From: Amycolatopsis albispora
GTDB lineage: Bacteria > Actinomycetota > Actinomycetes > Mycobacteriales > Pseudonocardiaceae
Length of the DNA stretch: 64,000 nt
Assembly (NCBI RefSeq): GCF_003312875.1
Contig: NZ_CP015163.1
Coordinates: forward strand, 7,936,001-8,000,000
Direction of reading: 5' to 3'
The translations under genes and the position numbers were made by a program. Shown in pieces: positions 17,768 through 27,300 of the stretch. The notes beneath the pieces are model-generated. The model ran no database searches, was not told the origin of the DNA, and was given only the letters and a program-made list of their open reading frames with translations. Within the stretch, counting starts at the first letter, position 1; every line of letters starts with the position of its first letter.

Positions 17768-17820
17768 GACACGAATGTGGCTTTCGGGGCCGAATACGCC
17801 CCGAAAGCCACATTCGTGTC
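17768..17820. repeat. ATGTGGCTTTCG palindrome (type A)
   Basis: Perfect long inverted repeat: left arm GACACGAATGTGG CTTTCGGGGC, loop CGAATAC, right arm its exact complement. It starts 18 bases beyond the stop of the HpaB-type gene, between convergent genes, and could act as a terminator. Confidence 0.9.
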
Positions 17821-17839
17821 CGCGCCGCGGCCCAGGTGA

Positions 17840-17894
17840 TGTCACGAAAGCCACATTCGAGACGCCAAACGTCCCGAAAGCCACATTCGTGACA
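17840..17894. repeat. ATGTGGCTTTCG repeat, direct-repeat form (type A)
   Basis: Ends are inverted (TGTCACGAAAG and TTCGTGACA), but CGAAAGCCACATTCG occurs twice in the same direction inside, so the centre is not palindromic. The same variant is at 1-44 and 40000-40054. Confidence 0.88.
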
Positions 17895-17895
17895 C

Positions 17896-18000
17896 CCGGG
17901 CCGCCCCCACCACCATTCCGACGCAAGCCGCCCCGCCGCCATCCCGACGCAAGGCGAGCCCACCACCATCCAAACCGGAAGCCGGGCACCCAGCCCCCAG
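17896..18000. repeat. GC-rich degenerate tandem unit
   Basis: Read on the minus strand this holds repeats of CTTGCGTCGG-GATGGCGG and CTTCCGGTTTGG-ATGGTGG. The same units follow the terminator repeat at 39602, so the terminator, tandem units and type-A palindromes recur together as a composite. Confidence 0.6.
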
Positions 18001-18047
18001 GCCCCGCCCGAACTCCCCCTTCCCCACCCCGGTCCACAGCCAAAAAC

Positions 18048-18107
18048 ACGGCGAAGACCCCTTTGTCAAGGTGCTCTCCCCAGCCTTGACAAAGGGGTCT
18101 TCGCCGT
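18048..18107 (-). terminator. conserved TTGTCAAGG intrinsic terminator (type B), copy 1
   Basis: A 24-base stem, ACGGCGAAGACC CCTTTGTCAAGG paired with its complement across a 12-base loop. On the minus strand GTGTTTTTGG follows, a proper U-tract for the SgcJ-type gene ending at 18155. The hairpin and both flanks recur at 22440 and 39602. Confidence 0.85.
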
Positions 18108-18154
18108 AGTCACAATCAACGGCCGGGGCGGGGCTCCCCACCCCGGCCGTATGC

Positions 18155-18571
18155 TCACCCCCGCGGGCTGTTCTGGTAGGCGGCCAGCTTCCACTGGCCG
18201 TCCTCCTTCACCACCACCCACGAAGCACGAATCGCCCGCTCGTCAGCGACTTCCGTCTCCGAGCCGTGCAAAACGCCCCCCTGCGTGATCAGCACACCGG
18301 CCTCCGCGCTGAAGAACTCGATGCTGATCGGCTGCCCGGTGACCCGGGTCCCGTGGTACGGCCCGGCGAAGGCGCCGGCCATGAACGCGCGGATCTCGTC
18401 CTTGCCCTTGCGGAACAGCCCGGGCAGGATCATCGTGCCGTTCTCGGTGAACACCTCGGCGAAGGCGTCGGCGTCGTGCGCGGCCCACGCCGCGATGATG
18501 CGCTGCGGGATGTGCGCGACGGCGGCCTGGTCCCCGGCGGTCGGGGTGGTCCGGACTGCGGCAGTGGTCAT
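18155..18571 (-). CDS. NTF2-like protein of the enediyne SgcJ family
   Basis: A 138-residue SnoaL/NTF2-fold protein. The segments RIIAAWAAHDADAFAEVF, GTMILPGL, FAGPYHGTRV and WKLAAYQNSPRG follow the layout I recall for SgcJ of C-1027, whose homologues occur in nine-membered enediyne loci; the precise biochemical role of SgcJ is not settled. The ATG has GGAG upstream. It follows the flavin monooxygenase gene by 19 bases on the same strand. Its presence is the main hint that this locus is of the nine-membered rather than ten-membered type; the assignment rests on recall, without an alignment. Confidence 0.75.
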   Translation of the reverse strand: MTTAAVRTTPTAGDQAAVAHIPQRIIAAWAAHDADAFAEVFTENGTMILPGLFRKGKDEIRAFMAGAFAGPYHGTRVTGQPISIEFFSAEAGVLITQGGVLHGSETEVADERAIRASWVVVKEDGQWKLAAYQNSPRG

Positions 18572-18590
18572 CTCCGTTGGCTCCCTACGC

Positions 18591-19772
18591 TCAGATGTAC
18601 AGGGTGTTCGGCTCGAGCCCGCACAGGACCCGCCCGTACAGCTCGTTGTTGGTGTTCGGGTGCATCAGCGCGTGCAGGTTGACCGCCTGGATGTCCCGCG
18701 AGATCCGCTGGATCGGCACGTCACTGTAGATCGACGACCCGCCGCTGGCGGTGGCGAAGATGTCCACGGCCTCCTTGGCCAGCTTGACCACCGCGCCCAT
18801 GTCGGCGCGGGCCTGGGCGCGCTCCTCGAGCTTCCACTCGGTGCCCTGCTCGCCCTTGCCGTCCACAAGGGACGTCAGCCGCTGCGCGTGGAAACCGATC
18901 TGGTCCACCTTCAGCGTGCCCTCGGCCGCCTGGAAGTGGGTGATCGGCGCCTCGGCCTGGTTTTCGTAGGCGGTGTAGGTGATCTTCCGCTTGCCGACGC
19001 GCTCGAAGAAGGCCTCCTTCGCGGCCTGCGCCACGCCGACCACGGTGCCGATCGACGACGCCGATGCCACCGGCAGCAGCGCGTTGCGGTAGATCGGCGA
19101 GTTCGCGTTCAGCTGCGACGCGTACTGGCCCTGCAGCACCAGCGGCAGCGGGATGACCCGGGCCGACGGCACAAAAAGGTCCTGCGCGACGGTGCTGACG
19201 CTGCCGGTGCCCTTGAGGCCGGAGGTGTGCCAGTCGTCCACGATGGTCAGCTCGGACATCGGCACCAGCGCCATCACCGGCACCGGCTGCTGGTCGGGCG
19301 CCACCAGCACGGCGATGATCTCCTGCCAGTGCGCGTGGTGCGCACCGCTGATGAAGCTCCACTTGCCGTTGACCACGATGCCGCCGTCGACCGGCGCGGC
19401 CATCGCCGACGGGCTGAGCGTGCCGCAGATGCGCACGTCCGGGGTGGCGAAGACCTCGTCCTGGACCTCGTCCGGGAACGTGCAGGCCATCCAGGTGGGG
19501 ATCCAGTAGACGGACGCGGTCCACGAGGTGGACGCGTCGGCGCGGCCGAGTTCGGTCGCCACGTCGACGAGGGTGCGCGTGTCGGCTTCGTAGCCGCCGT
19601 AGCGCTTCGGCACGCGGAGCTTGAACACGCCGGCGTCGGCCAGCGCCTCGATCGACTCGTCGTGGATGCGCCGGTTCTCCTCGGCCCAGGCCGCGTGCTT
19701 CTTGATCAGCGGCGAAAGCTCGGACGCGCGACGAACAAGTTGCTCCCGCGTCGGAAGATCGATCGTCGTCAT
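18591..19772 (-). CDS. acyl-CoA-dehydrogenase-fold flavin monooxygenase
   Basis: A 393-residue group D flavin monooxygenase relative, with the HsaA or dibenzothiophene-monooxygenase-like layout: an N-terminal helical LSPLIKKHAAWAEENRR, then GRADASTSW, GKWSFISGA and a C-terminal TASGGSSIYSD. The Glu base of true dehydrogenases is not seen, which favours oxygenation with supplied FADH2. GGAGGAAA precedes the ATG. It is the first gene of a two-gene minus unit with the SgcJ-like gene and diverges from the condensation enzyme gene across 193 bases. The substrate is unknown: it could hydroxylate the tyrosine-derived unit or the polyketide core. The flavin reductase at 30656 is the likely electron supplier. 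Confidence 0.78.
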   Translation of the reverse strand: MTTIDLPTREQLVRRASELSPLIKKHAAWAEENRRIHDESIEALADAGVFKLRVPKRYGGYEADTRTLVDVATELGRADASTSWTASVYWIPTWMACTFPDEVQDEVFATPDVRICGTLSPSAMAAPVDGGIVVNGKWSFISGAHHAHWQEIIAVLVAPDQQPVPVMALVPMSELTIVDDWHTSGLKGTGSVSTVAQDLFVPSARVIPLPLVLQGQYASQLNANSPIYRNALLPVASASSIGTVVGVAQAAKEAFFERVGKRKITYTAYENQAEAPITHFQAAEGTLKVDQIGFHAQRLTSLVDGKGEQGTEWKLEERAQARADMGAVVKLAKEAVDIFATASGGSSIYSDVPIQRISRDIQAVNLHALMHPNTNNELYGRVLCGLEPNTLYI

Positions 19773-19855
19773 CAGTATTTCCTCCTAGAAAAAAATCAGC
19801 CGAGAATCACCCGACAATCCTCCCGATGGTCGCATTCGGCCGACCACGCGGAGTC

Positions 19856-19892
19856 TTCTCGATTGCCGCGCTGGCCAGGCAATTCGGGAGAA
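19856..19892. promoter_or_regulatory. inverted repeat shared with the PKS promoter region
   Basis: TTCTC-G-ATTGCC, ten-base spacer, GGCAAT-TCGG-GAGAA. It lies in the divergent region 19773-19965. The 16 bases TCTTCTCGATTGCCGC at 19854 recur exactly, reversed, at 24009-24024. A common operator for a pathway regulator outside the window is the simplest reading. Confidence 0.6.
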
Positions 19893-19965
19893 GCGCGTGG
19901 CCTCGGGCGCTGGCTACGATCCGCTTTGACGACGGTTGACCACACCCAGAAGGGTTCGGAAGAAC

Positions 19966-21309
19966 ATGAGTGCTGCACAGGACCGGATCCCGCTCTCGCT
20001 CAACCAGGAGTTCCTGTGCATGTGGGACCAGGGTGACGAAGCCGGTCCGTTCGGGCCGAAGTACAACATCATCTTCGGGGTCCGGCTCACCGGCCCGGTC
20101 GACGAAGCCGTGCTGCGGTCCGCTTTGGACGATGTGGTGGTCCGGCACGAGGCGTTGCGCACGCTGGTGATCCGCGATGAGAAGTACCAGAAGGTGCTGC
20201 CGCCGAGCGCGGTCCCGCTGACCGTGAGCGAGCTGGGCGAGGTCCCCTCAAGCGACCGCCAGCTGCGCGCCGAGCAGTTCATCGGCGAGATCGAGTCCGG
20301 TTCGTACAGTGCGGTGGAGCTGCCGCTGATCCGGGCCTTCCTCGGCCGGTTCGACGCCGGCGACGCCGTGCTGGTGCTGATCGTGCACCACACCGCGGCC
20401 GACGAGTGGTCGATGCCGCTGATCATGCGCGACCTCGCCGCGCTTTACGCCGGACGGCTGGAGAACCGCCCGCACGGCCTGCCCGAAGCCCGGCAGTACC
20501 CCGAGTATTCGGTGTGGGAGAAGGAAAAGCTGACCTCCGAGTCGGCGGCGAAGTCCCGCGAGTTCTGGGCGAAGGAGCTCGAAGGCGCGCAGATCGTCCC
20601 GCTGAAGACGCACTTCCCGCGGTCGGCCGGGCGCGACAAGACCACCTCCTGGCACCGGTTCTCCATCGCCGAGGACCTCGGCGCGGCGCTGCTGAGCACC
20701 GCGAAGGCCACGCGCAGCTCGCCGTTCATGGTGCTGCTCGCCGCGTACAACGCCTTCCTGCACAAGCTGACCGGCGAAACCGACATCGTGGTGATGACCT
20801 TCACCTCGGGGCGTGGCGAGGCCGCCTTCCACGACACCGTCGGCGCCTTCTTCAACTACCTCCCGCTGCGCACCGACCTGAGCGGCTGCGAGACCTTCGC
20901 CGACGTGGTGAGCCGCACCCGGCGCACCTGCCTGCGTGCCTACGCGCAGGACATCCCGTTCGGCGAGATCGCCGCGCAGGCCCCGCAGCTGATGGGGCCC
21001 GGCATGGCCGACGACGGCGCGCCGTGTGCCTTCCAGGTGTTCCGCTCGCCGTTCGCCGCGGCCGGGGACGCGGGCGGGTTCACCTACACCGAAATCCGGC
21101 GGCGCCTGCTGCCGCAGGCCGCCGGCGGGGACATCCCGGACGGCTCGATGTGGCACATCGACATGGAGTTCGAGGGCGAGATGGCAGGCACCCTCGGCTT
21201 CAACACCAACCTGTACGACGCGGACGGCATGCGGGAACTGGCCGCGAACTTCCTCGGCACGCTGAAGAACACCGTCGGCGCGCCGGACACCCCGCTGGAC
21301 CAGATCTAG
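19966..21309 (+). CDS. free-standing condensation enzyme (SgcC5 type)
   Basis: A 447-residue single condensation domain. The motif HHTAADEWS keeps the catalytic second His and the structural Asp, unlike the two degenerate C domains in this locus. SgcC5 of C-1027 joins carrier-bound beta-tyrosine to a hydroxyl of the enediyne core, forming an ester. GPFGPKYNI near residue 25, SGRGEAAFHDTVG and FFNYLPLR are typical of the fold. The ATG at 19966 is chosen over a TTG extension to 19936 because GGAAG lies six bases before it. The next gene, 26 bases on, is the matching carrier protein. Confidence 0.88.
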   Translation: MSAAQDRIPLSLNQEFLCMWDQGDEAGPFGPKYNIIFGVRLTGPVDEAVLRSALDDVVVRHEALRTLVIRDEKYQKVLPPSAVPLTVSELGEVPSSDRQLRAEQFIGEIESGSYSAVELPLIRAFLGRFDAGDAVLVLIVHHTAADEWSMPLIMRDLAALYAGRLENRPHGLPEARQYPEYSVWEKEKLTSESAAKSREFWAKELEGAQIVPLKTHFPRSAGRDKTTSWHRFSIAEDLGAALLSTAKATRSSPFMVLLAAYNAFLHKLTGETDIVVMTFTSGRGEAAFHDTVGAFFNYLPLRTDLSGCETFADVVSRTRRTCLRAYAQDIPFGEIAAQAPQLMGPGMADDGAPCAFQVFRSPFAAAGDAGGFTYTEIRRRLLPQAAGGDIPDGSMWHIDMEFEGEMAGTLGFNTNLYDADGMRELAANFLGTLKNTVGAPDTPLDQI

Positions 21310-21335
21310 CCGACAAACACCGGAGGATGGGCGAG

Positions 21336-21581
21336 ATGACGAGCAACCTGGACCTCGAGCAGGCGGTCGGGAAGATCTGGAAGGAGGTGCTGAGCGTGCC
21401 CGACGGCAAGGGCGAGGCCACCTTCTTCGACCTCAACGGCGACTCGATCACCGCGGTGCGGCTGGTTTCCCGGATCGAGGACGAGCTGGGCGTGGAGATC
21501 GAGGTCGGTGACATCTTCGAGGAGGACCCCTCGCTGGCGGTGCTGGTCAAGGACGTGACCGCGAAGGCGGCGGCCCGGTGA
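21336..21581 (+). CDS. free-standing peptidyl carrier protein (SgcC2 type)
   Basis: An 81-residue carrier protein with the phosphopantetheine motif DLNGDSIT, Ser near residue 38, on a normal four-helix carrier layout. GGAGGATGGGCGAG precedes the ATG. It lies between the condensation enzyme and the dioxygenase and overlaps the latter by four bases (GTGA). By analogy with SgcC2 it should carry beta-tyrosine while the HpaB-type and other oxygenases modify it, then present it to the SgcC5-type enzyme. The A domain that loads it in trans is not certain; the C-A-PCP at 11361 is my first choice. Confidence 0.88.
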   Translation: MTSNLDLEQAVGKIWKEVLSVPDGKGEATFFDLNGDSITAVRLVSRIEDELGVEIEVGDIFEEDPSLAVLVKDVTAKAAAR

Positions 21582-22414
21582 GCGGTCTGGTCCGCGTCCG
21601 GTCCGGCCACAGCCTCGACGACGTCGAAGAGATCCTCGAGCGCGACGGTGCCATCGTCGTCGAGGACTTCACCGACGACATCACCCGCGAGGCGCTGCTG
21701 GCCGACTTCCGGCCGGCGCTGGACGCGCAGGGCTACGGTGACGACTGGTACAACGGCACGAAGACGCGCCGGGTGTCGTCGCTGTTCGGGCGGACGAAGG
21801 AACTGACGCCGATCGTGACGCACCCGCTGTACCTGGGGGCGGCGCGGCGGATCATGCAGAAGCCGGTGCCGATCTGGCTGGGGAAGTCGCGGGTCGAGAT
21901 GACGCCGACCATCCAGATCAGCGGTACCCAGCTGATCGAGATCCACCCGGGGCAGGGCAAGCAGCCGCTGCACCGCGACGACGCGCTGCACCTGCGGCGG
22001 CACCCCGGCCCGACGAGCCGGGTGCAGATCATGGTGGCGCTGAGCGAGTTCACCGCGGAAAACGGGGGGACGCTGGTCATCCCGGGCAGCCACCACTGGG
22101 ACGACGAACGGCCGCCGCTGGCGAGCGAGGCCATTCCGACGGAGATGCCGCCCGGTGGCGCGTTGATCTGGCTCGGCGGGGTTTACCACGGTGGCGGGAA
22201 GAACGTGGCCGATACGCCGCGGACCGGGATGACGATCGCGCTGGACCTGGGGAACCTGCGGCAGGAGGAGAACCAGTACCTGGCCGTGCCGCGGGAAATG
22301 GTGCTGGCCTACCCGGAGGAAGTGCGGCGGTTGCTGGGGTATGACCGGTGTCCGCCGGGGCTGGGGTGGTACGAGATGGAGGATCCGTACTTGTTGCTGG
22401 AGGATTCGGAGTAG
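21578..22414 (+). CDS. PhyH-family Fe(II)/2-oxoglutarate dioxygenase
   Basis: A 278-residue phytanoyl-CoA dioxygenase relative. The facial triad is visible as His-Arg-Asp in LHRDDALH and a distal His in VYHGGG; VIPGSHHW is the family signature around strand II. The GTG start overlaps the carrier-protein stop, so translation is coupled. That coupling suggests it oxidises the unit on that carrier, for example by hydroxylation of beta-tyrosine, but a role on the polyketide core is equally possible. C-1027 has no obvious equivalent that I recall, so this may reflect a difference in the product. Confidence 0.85.
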   Translation: MSGLVRVRSGHSLDDVEEILERDGAIVVEDFTDDITREALLADFRPALDAQGYGDDWYNGTKTRRVSSLFGRTKELTPIVTHPLYLGAARRIMQKPVPIWLGKSRVEMTPTIQISGTQLIEIHPGQGKQPLHRDDALHLRRHPGPTSRVQIMVALSEFTAENGGTLVIPGSHHWDDERPPLASEAIPTEMPPGGALIWLGGVYHGGGKNVADTPRTGMTIALDLGNLRQEENQYLAVPREMVLAYPEEVRRLLGYDRCPPGLGWYEMEDPYLLLEDSE

Positions 22415-22439
22415 GCCACCCCGGTTGATCATTGTGACG

Positions 22440-22498
22440 ACGGCTGGGAACCCCTTGTCAAGGCGGGAAAAGTACCTTGACAAGGGGTTCCCAGCCGT
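22440..22498 (+). terminator. conserved TTGTCAAGG intrinsic terminator (type B), copy 2
   Basis: A 24-base stem, ACGGCTGGGAAC CCCTTGTCAAGG with its complement, 11-base loop, followed by GTGTTTTTGG. It starts 26 bases after the dioxygenase stop. Outside the hairpin, CATTGTGACG before and TTTTTGGCTTTGGACCGGGG after match copy 3. Confidence 0.9.
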
Positions 22499-22597
22499 GT
22501 TTTTGGCTTTGGACCGGGGATGGGGGAGGGGTGGGTGGTCGGGTGGTCGGCTGCCGTTGCCGGGCGCCGGTTGGTAGCCGAGCGGCCGCGCCCAGAC

Positions 22598-22650
22598 GTC
22601 ACGAATGTGGCTTTCGGGACGTTTGGCGTCTCGAAAGCCACATTCGTGAC
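22598..22650. repeat. ATGTGGCTTTCG palindrome (type A)
   Basis: GTCACGAATGTGGCTTTCG, GGACGTTTGGCGTCT, then CGAAAGCCACATTCGTGAC; the arms pair with a single mismatch. It ends 11 bases before the P450 stop, between convergent genes. Confidence 0.9.
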
Positions 22651-22661
22651 AGTGCAGGGGG

Positions 22662-23891
22662 TCAGGCGGCGGGCTTCAGGACGACGGGCAGGCTGCGGTG
22701 GCCGTTCATGATGAACGTGGGCAGCGGCTGCAGCTCCGAGGGCGCCACAGCCAGGTCCAGCTCCGGGAAGCGCTCGAACAGGGTGGACAGGCCGATCGTC
22801 GCCACCGCGCGGGCGATGCCGGCGCCGAGGCAGAAGTGGGGGCCCAGGCCGAAGGACAGGTGTTCCTTGTCCTCGCGGGTGATGTCGAAGACGTCCGCGC
22901 TGTCACCGTGCACCGCGGGGTCCCGGCCGATGGCGCTGTAGTTCACCAGCAGCGCGTCGCCCTTGGGGATGGTGACGCCGTCCAGTTCGATGTCCTCCAC
23001 GGCGTACCGCAGCGGCAGGTGCGCCAGCGGGGACTCCACGCGCAGGGTCTCGTCGATCACCGCGTCCCAGTCCAGCCGGCCGCTGGTGACCAGGTCCAGC
23101 TGGTCGCGGTGGGTCAGCAGCGCGGTGATCGCGTTGTCGAAGAAGTTGATCGTGGTCTCCGAGCCCGCCCCGAGGATCGCGAAGATCGTGTCGGTCAGCT
23201 CGTCCTCGGACAGCCGCGTGCCGTCCTCGTCGCGGGAGGCGATCAGGTCGCTGGTGATGTCCTCACCCGGGTTCGCGCGCTTCTCCGCGATCAGCTCGGC
23301 CATCGCGCCGCGCCAGCCGCCGAGGATGGCCTGTGCCTGCTCCGGGGTGACCGTGGTGTCCACCATCATGTCGATCACCTTGGCGGTGCTCTGCCGCGCC
23401 GCCTCGCCCATCCCGATCAGGTCGGCGACCAGCATCGCGGGCAGCGGGTAGGCGAACCGCTCGCGCAGGTCGACCACCTCACCCGCGGGCACCTGCTCCA
23501 GCGCGCCGATCAGCATCTCGGTCAGCTCGCGGATGCGCGGCTTGATCGCCTCGGTGCGGCGGCGGGTGAACGCCTTGCCGACCAGCCGGCGCAACCGCAC
23601 GTGGTCCTTGCCGTACGCGGTCACCATGTTGTCCATGGCGATCCAGCTGATCATTTCCCAGTCGCGCGGGATCTCGCCGTTGATGAACGCGGGCCAGTGG
23701 TTGCGGGCGCTCTTGGTCACGCGCGAGTCGGTGAGCACCTTCTTGATCTCGGCGTAGCTGTTCAGCGACCACACGACCACGCCGCCGGGCAGCTCCACCT
23801 GGACCGCCGCGCCCTGCTTGCGCAGGCCGTCGGCTTCGCCGTGGATGTCGCGGCCGGTGGTGTCGAGGGCGTAGGGGCAGCGTTTCTCCAT
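22662..23891 (-). CDS. cytochrome P450
   Basis: A 409-residue soluble bacterial P450. Seen: the I-helix stretch GAGSETT, ETLR as the ExxR pair, and the haem-ligand loop FGLGPHFCLGAGIAR with the proximal Cys. The ATG at 23891 has GGGAGAG upstream. It stands alone and diverges from the PKS gene across 409 bases, with a motif shared with another cluster promoter region, so it is probably co-regulated. Nine-membered enediyne loci carry P450s acting on the core or side chains; which step applies here is unknown. Electrons could come from the ferredoxin and reductase at 48519-49900 or from housekeeping partners. Confidence 0.9.
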   Translation of the reverse strand: MEKRCPYALDTTGRDIHGEADGLRKQGAAVQVELPGGVVVWSLNSYAEIKKVLTDSRVTKSARNHWPAFINGEIPRDWEMISWIAMDNMVTAYGKDHVRLRRLVGKAFTRRRTEAIKPRIRELTEMLIGALEQVPAGEVVDLRERFAYPLPAMLVADLIGMGEAARQSTAKVIDMMVDTTVTPEQAQAILGGWRGAMAELIAEKRANPGEDITSDLIASRDEDGTRLSEDELTDTIFAILGAGSETTINFFDNAITALLTHRDQLDLVTSGRLDWDAVIDETLRVESPLAHLPLRYAVEDIELDGVTIPKGDALLVNYSAIGRDPAVHGDSADVFDITREDKEHLSFGLGPHFCLGAGIARAVATIGLSTLFERFPELDLAVAPSELQPLPTFIMNGHRSLPVVLKPAA

Positions 23892-24010
23892 CTGTTCTCT
23901 CCCGGATTCTGTGCCAAAGGCCCCCGGAAAGCCGGCGGGGCTACTCGCTGCGGATGCTACGGACGGAAAACGCGCAGGTGAAGGCCCATTGGCGCCATTC
24001 GGAGCAAGGC

Positions 24011-24046
24011 GGCAATCGAGAAGAGGGACAATTCTCCGGTATTGCC
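24011..24046. promoter_or_regulatory. inverted repeat in the P450/PKS divergent region
   Basis: GGCAAT-C-GAGAA, nine-base spacer, TTCTC-CGGT-ATTGCC: the same half-sites and the same one- and four-base gaps as at 19856-19892, in inside-out order. The rest of 23892-24300 should hold both promoters. Confidence 0.6.
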
Positions 24047-24087
24047 GCGGAATGCTCCGGAGATTGACCTTCGAGGCCGTCCGGTGA

Positions 24088-24108
24088 TTCACTCGCGATT
24101 CGCGTGAA
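24088..24108. promoter_or_regulatory. possible operator upstream of the PKS gene
   Basis: TTCACTCGCGA-T-TCGCGTGAA, a palindrome apart from one extra base in the left arm, 193 bases before the chosen PKS start. It is distinct from the GGCAAT/TTCTC motif. Confidence 0.35.
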
Positions 24109-24300
24109 CGATTCCCCGCCGGTGCGTGAAGATCCCATACCCGGCACCGGAAGAAGTTCGCTCGAGTACCGCTGACCTGCGCGAAGGCGGCGTGGCGCTG
24201 GGCACAATGGGAGAAGACGGCGCCGGAACCGCCCTGCATGCTGGAACCCGATCGTGTGAACCTCGCGGTGAGACCAAAAAGGACTGATGGGGAGTGCGGC

Positions 24301-27300
24301 GTGAGTGTTGAGCGGATTTCGATTGTCGGCATCGGTCTCAGCTACCCCGACGCCAGTTCTCCGGACGAGCTCTGGGAGAACGTGCTGGCGGGGCGGCGGG
24401 CGTTCCGCCGGCTACCCGACGAGCGGATGAACCGCGAGGACTACTACTCGCCGGACCCCGAGGCGCCGGACCGGTTCTACGCCGAGAAGGCCGCGGTGCT
24501 GCGGGACTTCGAGTTCGACCGGGTCAAGTACAAGGTCGCGGGCAGCACCTTCCGCACCACCGACATGACGCACTGGCTGGCGCTGGACGTGGCCGCCAGG
24601 GCGCTGGCCGACGCCGGGTTCCCCGACGGCGAGGGCCTGCCCAAGCTCAGCACCGGCGTGGTGCTCGGCAACAGCCTCACCGGCGAGTTCTCCCGCGCGA
24701 ACGTGATGCGCCTGCGGTGGCCGTACGTCCGCCGCACGGTCGCCGCCGCGCTGGCCGAGAAGGGCTGGGGCGAAGAGGACGTCGCCACCTTCCTCGGTGA
24801 GCTGGAGGTCCAGTACAAGGCGCCGTTCCCGGAGATCAACGAGGACACCCTCGCCGGTGGCCTGGCCAACACCATCGCCGGCCGCATCTGCAACTACTTC
24901 GACCTCGGCGGCGGCGGGTTCACTGTGGACGGTGCCTGCTCGTCCTCGCTGCTGTCCATCGTCACCGCGGCCAACGCGCTCGTCGAGCACGACGTGGACG
25001 TGGCCCTCGCCGGTGGGGTGGACCTTTCGATCGACCCCTTCGAGGTGATCGGCTTCGCCAAGACCGGCGCGCTGGCCACCGGCGAGATGAAGGTCTACGA
25101 CGCCGACTCCAACGGCTTCTGGCCCGGTGAGGGCTCCGGCATGGTCGTGCTGATGCGCGAGGAGGACGCGATCGCCCGCGGCGCCCGCATCTACGCGACG
25201 CTGGCCGGCTGGGGCGTTTCCTCCGACGGCAAGGGCGGCATCACCCGGCCCGAGGCCGCCGGTCACCGCCTCGCCCTGCAGCGCGCCTACAACCGCGCCG
25301 GGTACGGCGTCGAAAGCGTCTCCTACTTCGAGGGCCACGGCACCGGCACCGCGCTCGGCGACGAAACCGAGATCATCGCGCTGTCCGGCGCCCGCCGCGA
25401 CGCCGCCCCCGGCGCCGAAAAGGCCGCGCTCGGCACCATCAAGGGCAACTTCGGCCACACCAAGGCCGCCGCGGGCATCGCCGGGCTGATCAAGGCCACG
25501 CTGGCGGTCTACCACCAGGTCATCCCGCCGGGCACCGGGCAGAACGAGCCGCACCCGCTGCTCACCGCCGACGACGCCACCATGTACGTCCCGCGCGAAG
25601 CCGCGCTCTTCCCGGCGGGCAAGGAAATCCGCGCCGGTGTCTCGGCGATGGGCTTCGGTGGCATCAACTCCCACGTCACCGTCGAGCAGGGCCCGGACAT
25701 CCAGCGCCGCGAGGACCTCGACGAGCGCACCCGCGCGCTGGTCACCGGCCGCCAGGACGCCGAGCTGCTGCTGCTCGACGCCGACGACCTGACCCAGCTG
25801 CGCGACCGCGCCGGTGAACTGGCCGTCGTCGCCGCGAAGCTGTCCATGGCCGAGCTGACCGACCTGGCGGGCACGCTGGCCGGTGAACTCTCCGGCGGCG
25901 CCGCCCGCGCCGCGGTCGTGGCCACCAGCCCGGAAGACGCCGCACGCAAGCTCGACCGGCTGCGCGGCCGCCTCGAAGGCGGGGAGACCAGCGTCTTCAG
26001 CGCTTCCGAGGGCATCTACGCGGGCAACCGCAACGCCACCCCGAAGATCGCTTACCTGTTCCCCGGTCAGGGTTCCGGCCGTGGTGCGGTCGGCGCCATC
26101 CGCCGCCGGTTCACCGCCGCCGAGGAGATCTTCACCCAGGCCGGGCTGCCCACCGACGGCGACCAGGTGGCCACCGAGGTGGCGCAGCCCCGGATCGTCA
26201 CCGGCTCGCTCGCCGCGCTGCGGGTGCTGCGCGGGCTGGGCATCGAGGCCGACACCGCGGTCGGGCACAGCCTCGGCGAGCTGACCGCCCTGCACTGGGG
26301 CGGCGCGATGGACGAGCAGCAGGTGCTGCGGCTGGCCGGGATCCGCGGCAAGGTGATGGCCTCGGCCAGCGACGGCGGTGGCGCGATGGCCGGGCTGCAG
26401 GCCGAGCCCAACCAGGCCGAGCGCTTCGCCGAGGGCGAGGACGTGGTCATCGCCGGGTACAACGCCCCGCGCCAGACCGTCCTTTCCGGACCGGCCGACG
26501 CGATCGAGCGGGTTTGCGAGAAGGCCCGCGCCCAGGGCGTGACCGCCACCCGGATCAACGTTTCCCACGCCTTCCACTCGCCGCTGGTCGAACCGGCCGC
26601 GGTGGCGATGACCGAGCAGCTCGACGGCTTCGGCTTCGACCGGCTCACCCGCCCGGTGATCTCCACGGTGACCGGTGACGTGCTGCACGCCGCGGAGAAC
26701 CTGGCCGAGCTGCTGCGCGACCAGATCGTGCAGCCGGTCCGGTTCCGCGAGGCCGCCGCGAAGGCCGCCGAGCGCAGCGACCTGGTGATCGAGGTCGGCC
26801 CCGGCCGCGTGCTCGCCGGGTTGTTCAGCGAGATCGCGCCCGACACCCCGGTGCTTTCGGTGGACACCGACAGCGGCTCGCTGTCCGCGGTGCTCGGCGT
26901 CGCCGGTGCCGCGTTCGCGCTGGGTGCCGCGCTGGACGCCGAGGCGCTGTTCGCCGGTCGCGCGGTCCGCCCGCTGCCGCTGGACGGCGAGATGTCGTTC
27001 CTGGAAAGCCCCTGCGAGGCGGCGCCCTCGATCGACCTCGAACTGCTCCGCAGCCAGCAGAGCGCCGAGGCCAAGGCGACCGCGGCCGCGCAGGCCGGTT
27101 CCGCCACCGAGGCCGACCCGGCCAGCAGCACCCTCGACCTGCTGCGCAAGCTCGCGGCCGAGCGGGTGGAGCTGCCGCTGGAGACGGTCACCGCGGACAC
27201 GCACCCGCTGGACGACCTGCACCTGTCCTCGATCACCGTCGGCCAGATCGTCAACGACGTGACCCGCGCGCTCGGCCGCCCGCCGCTGGAGGGCATGCCG

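Noticed and set aside
17768..17894. CRISPR-like array
   Set aside because: The repeats are palindromic, few, unevenly spaced and dispersed over the window; no cas genes.
14468..18049. 1193-codon minus frame across the aminomutase and hydroxylase genes
   Set aside because: Shadow; the plus-strand genes have catalytic motifs and ribosome sites.
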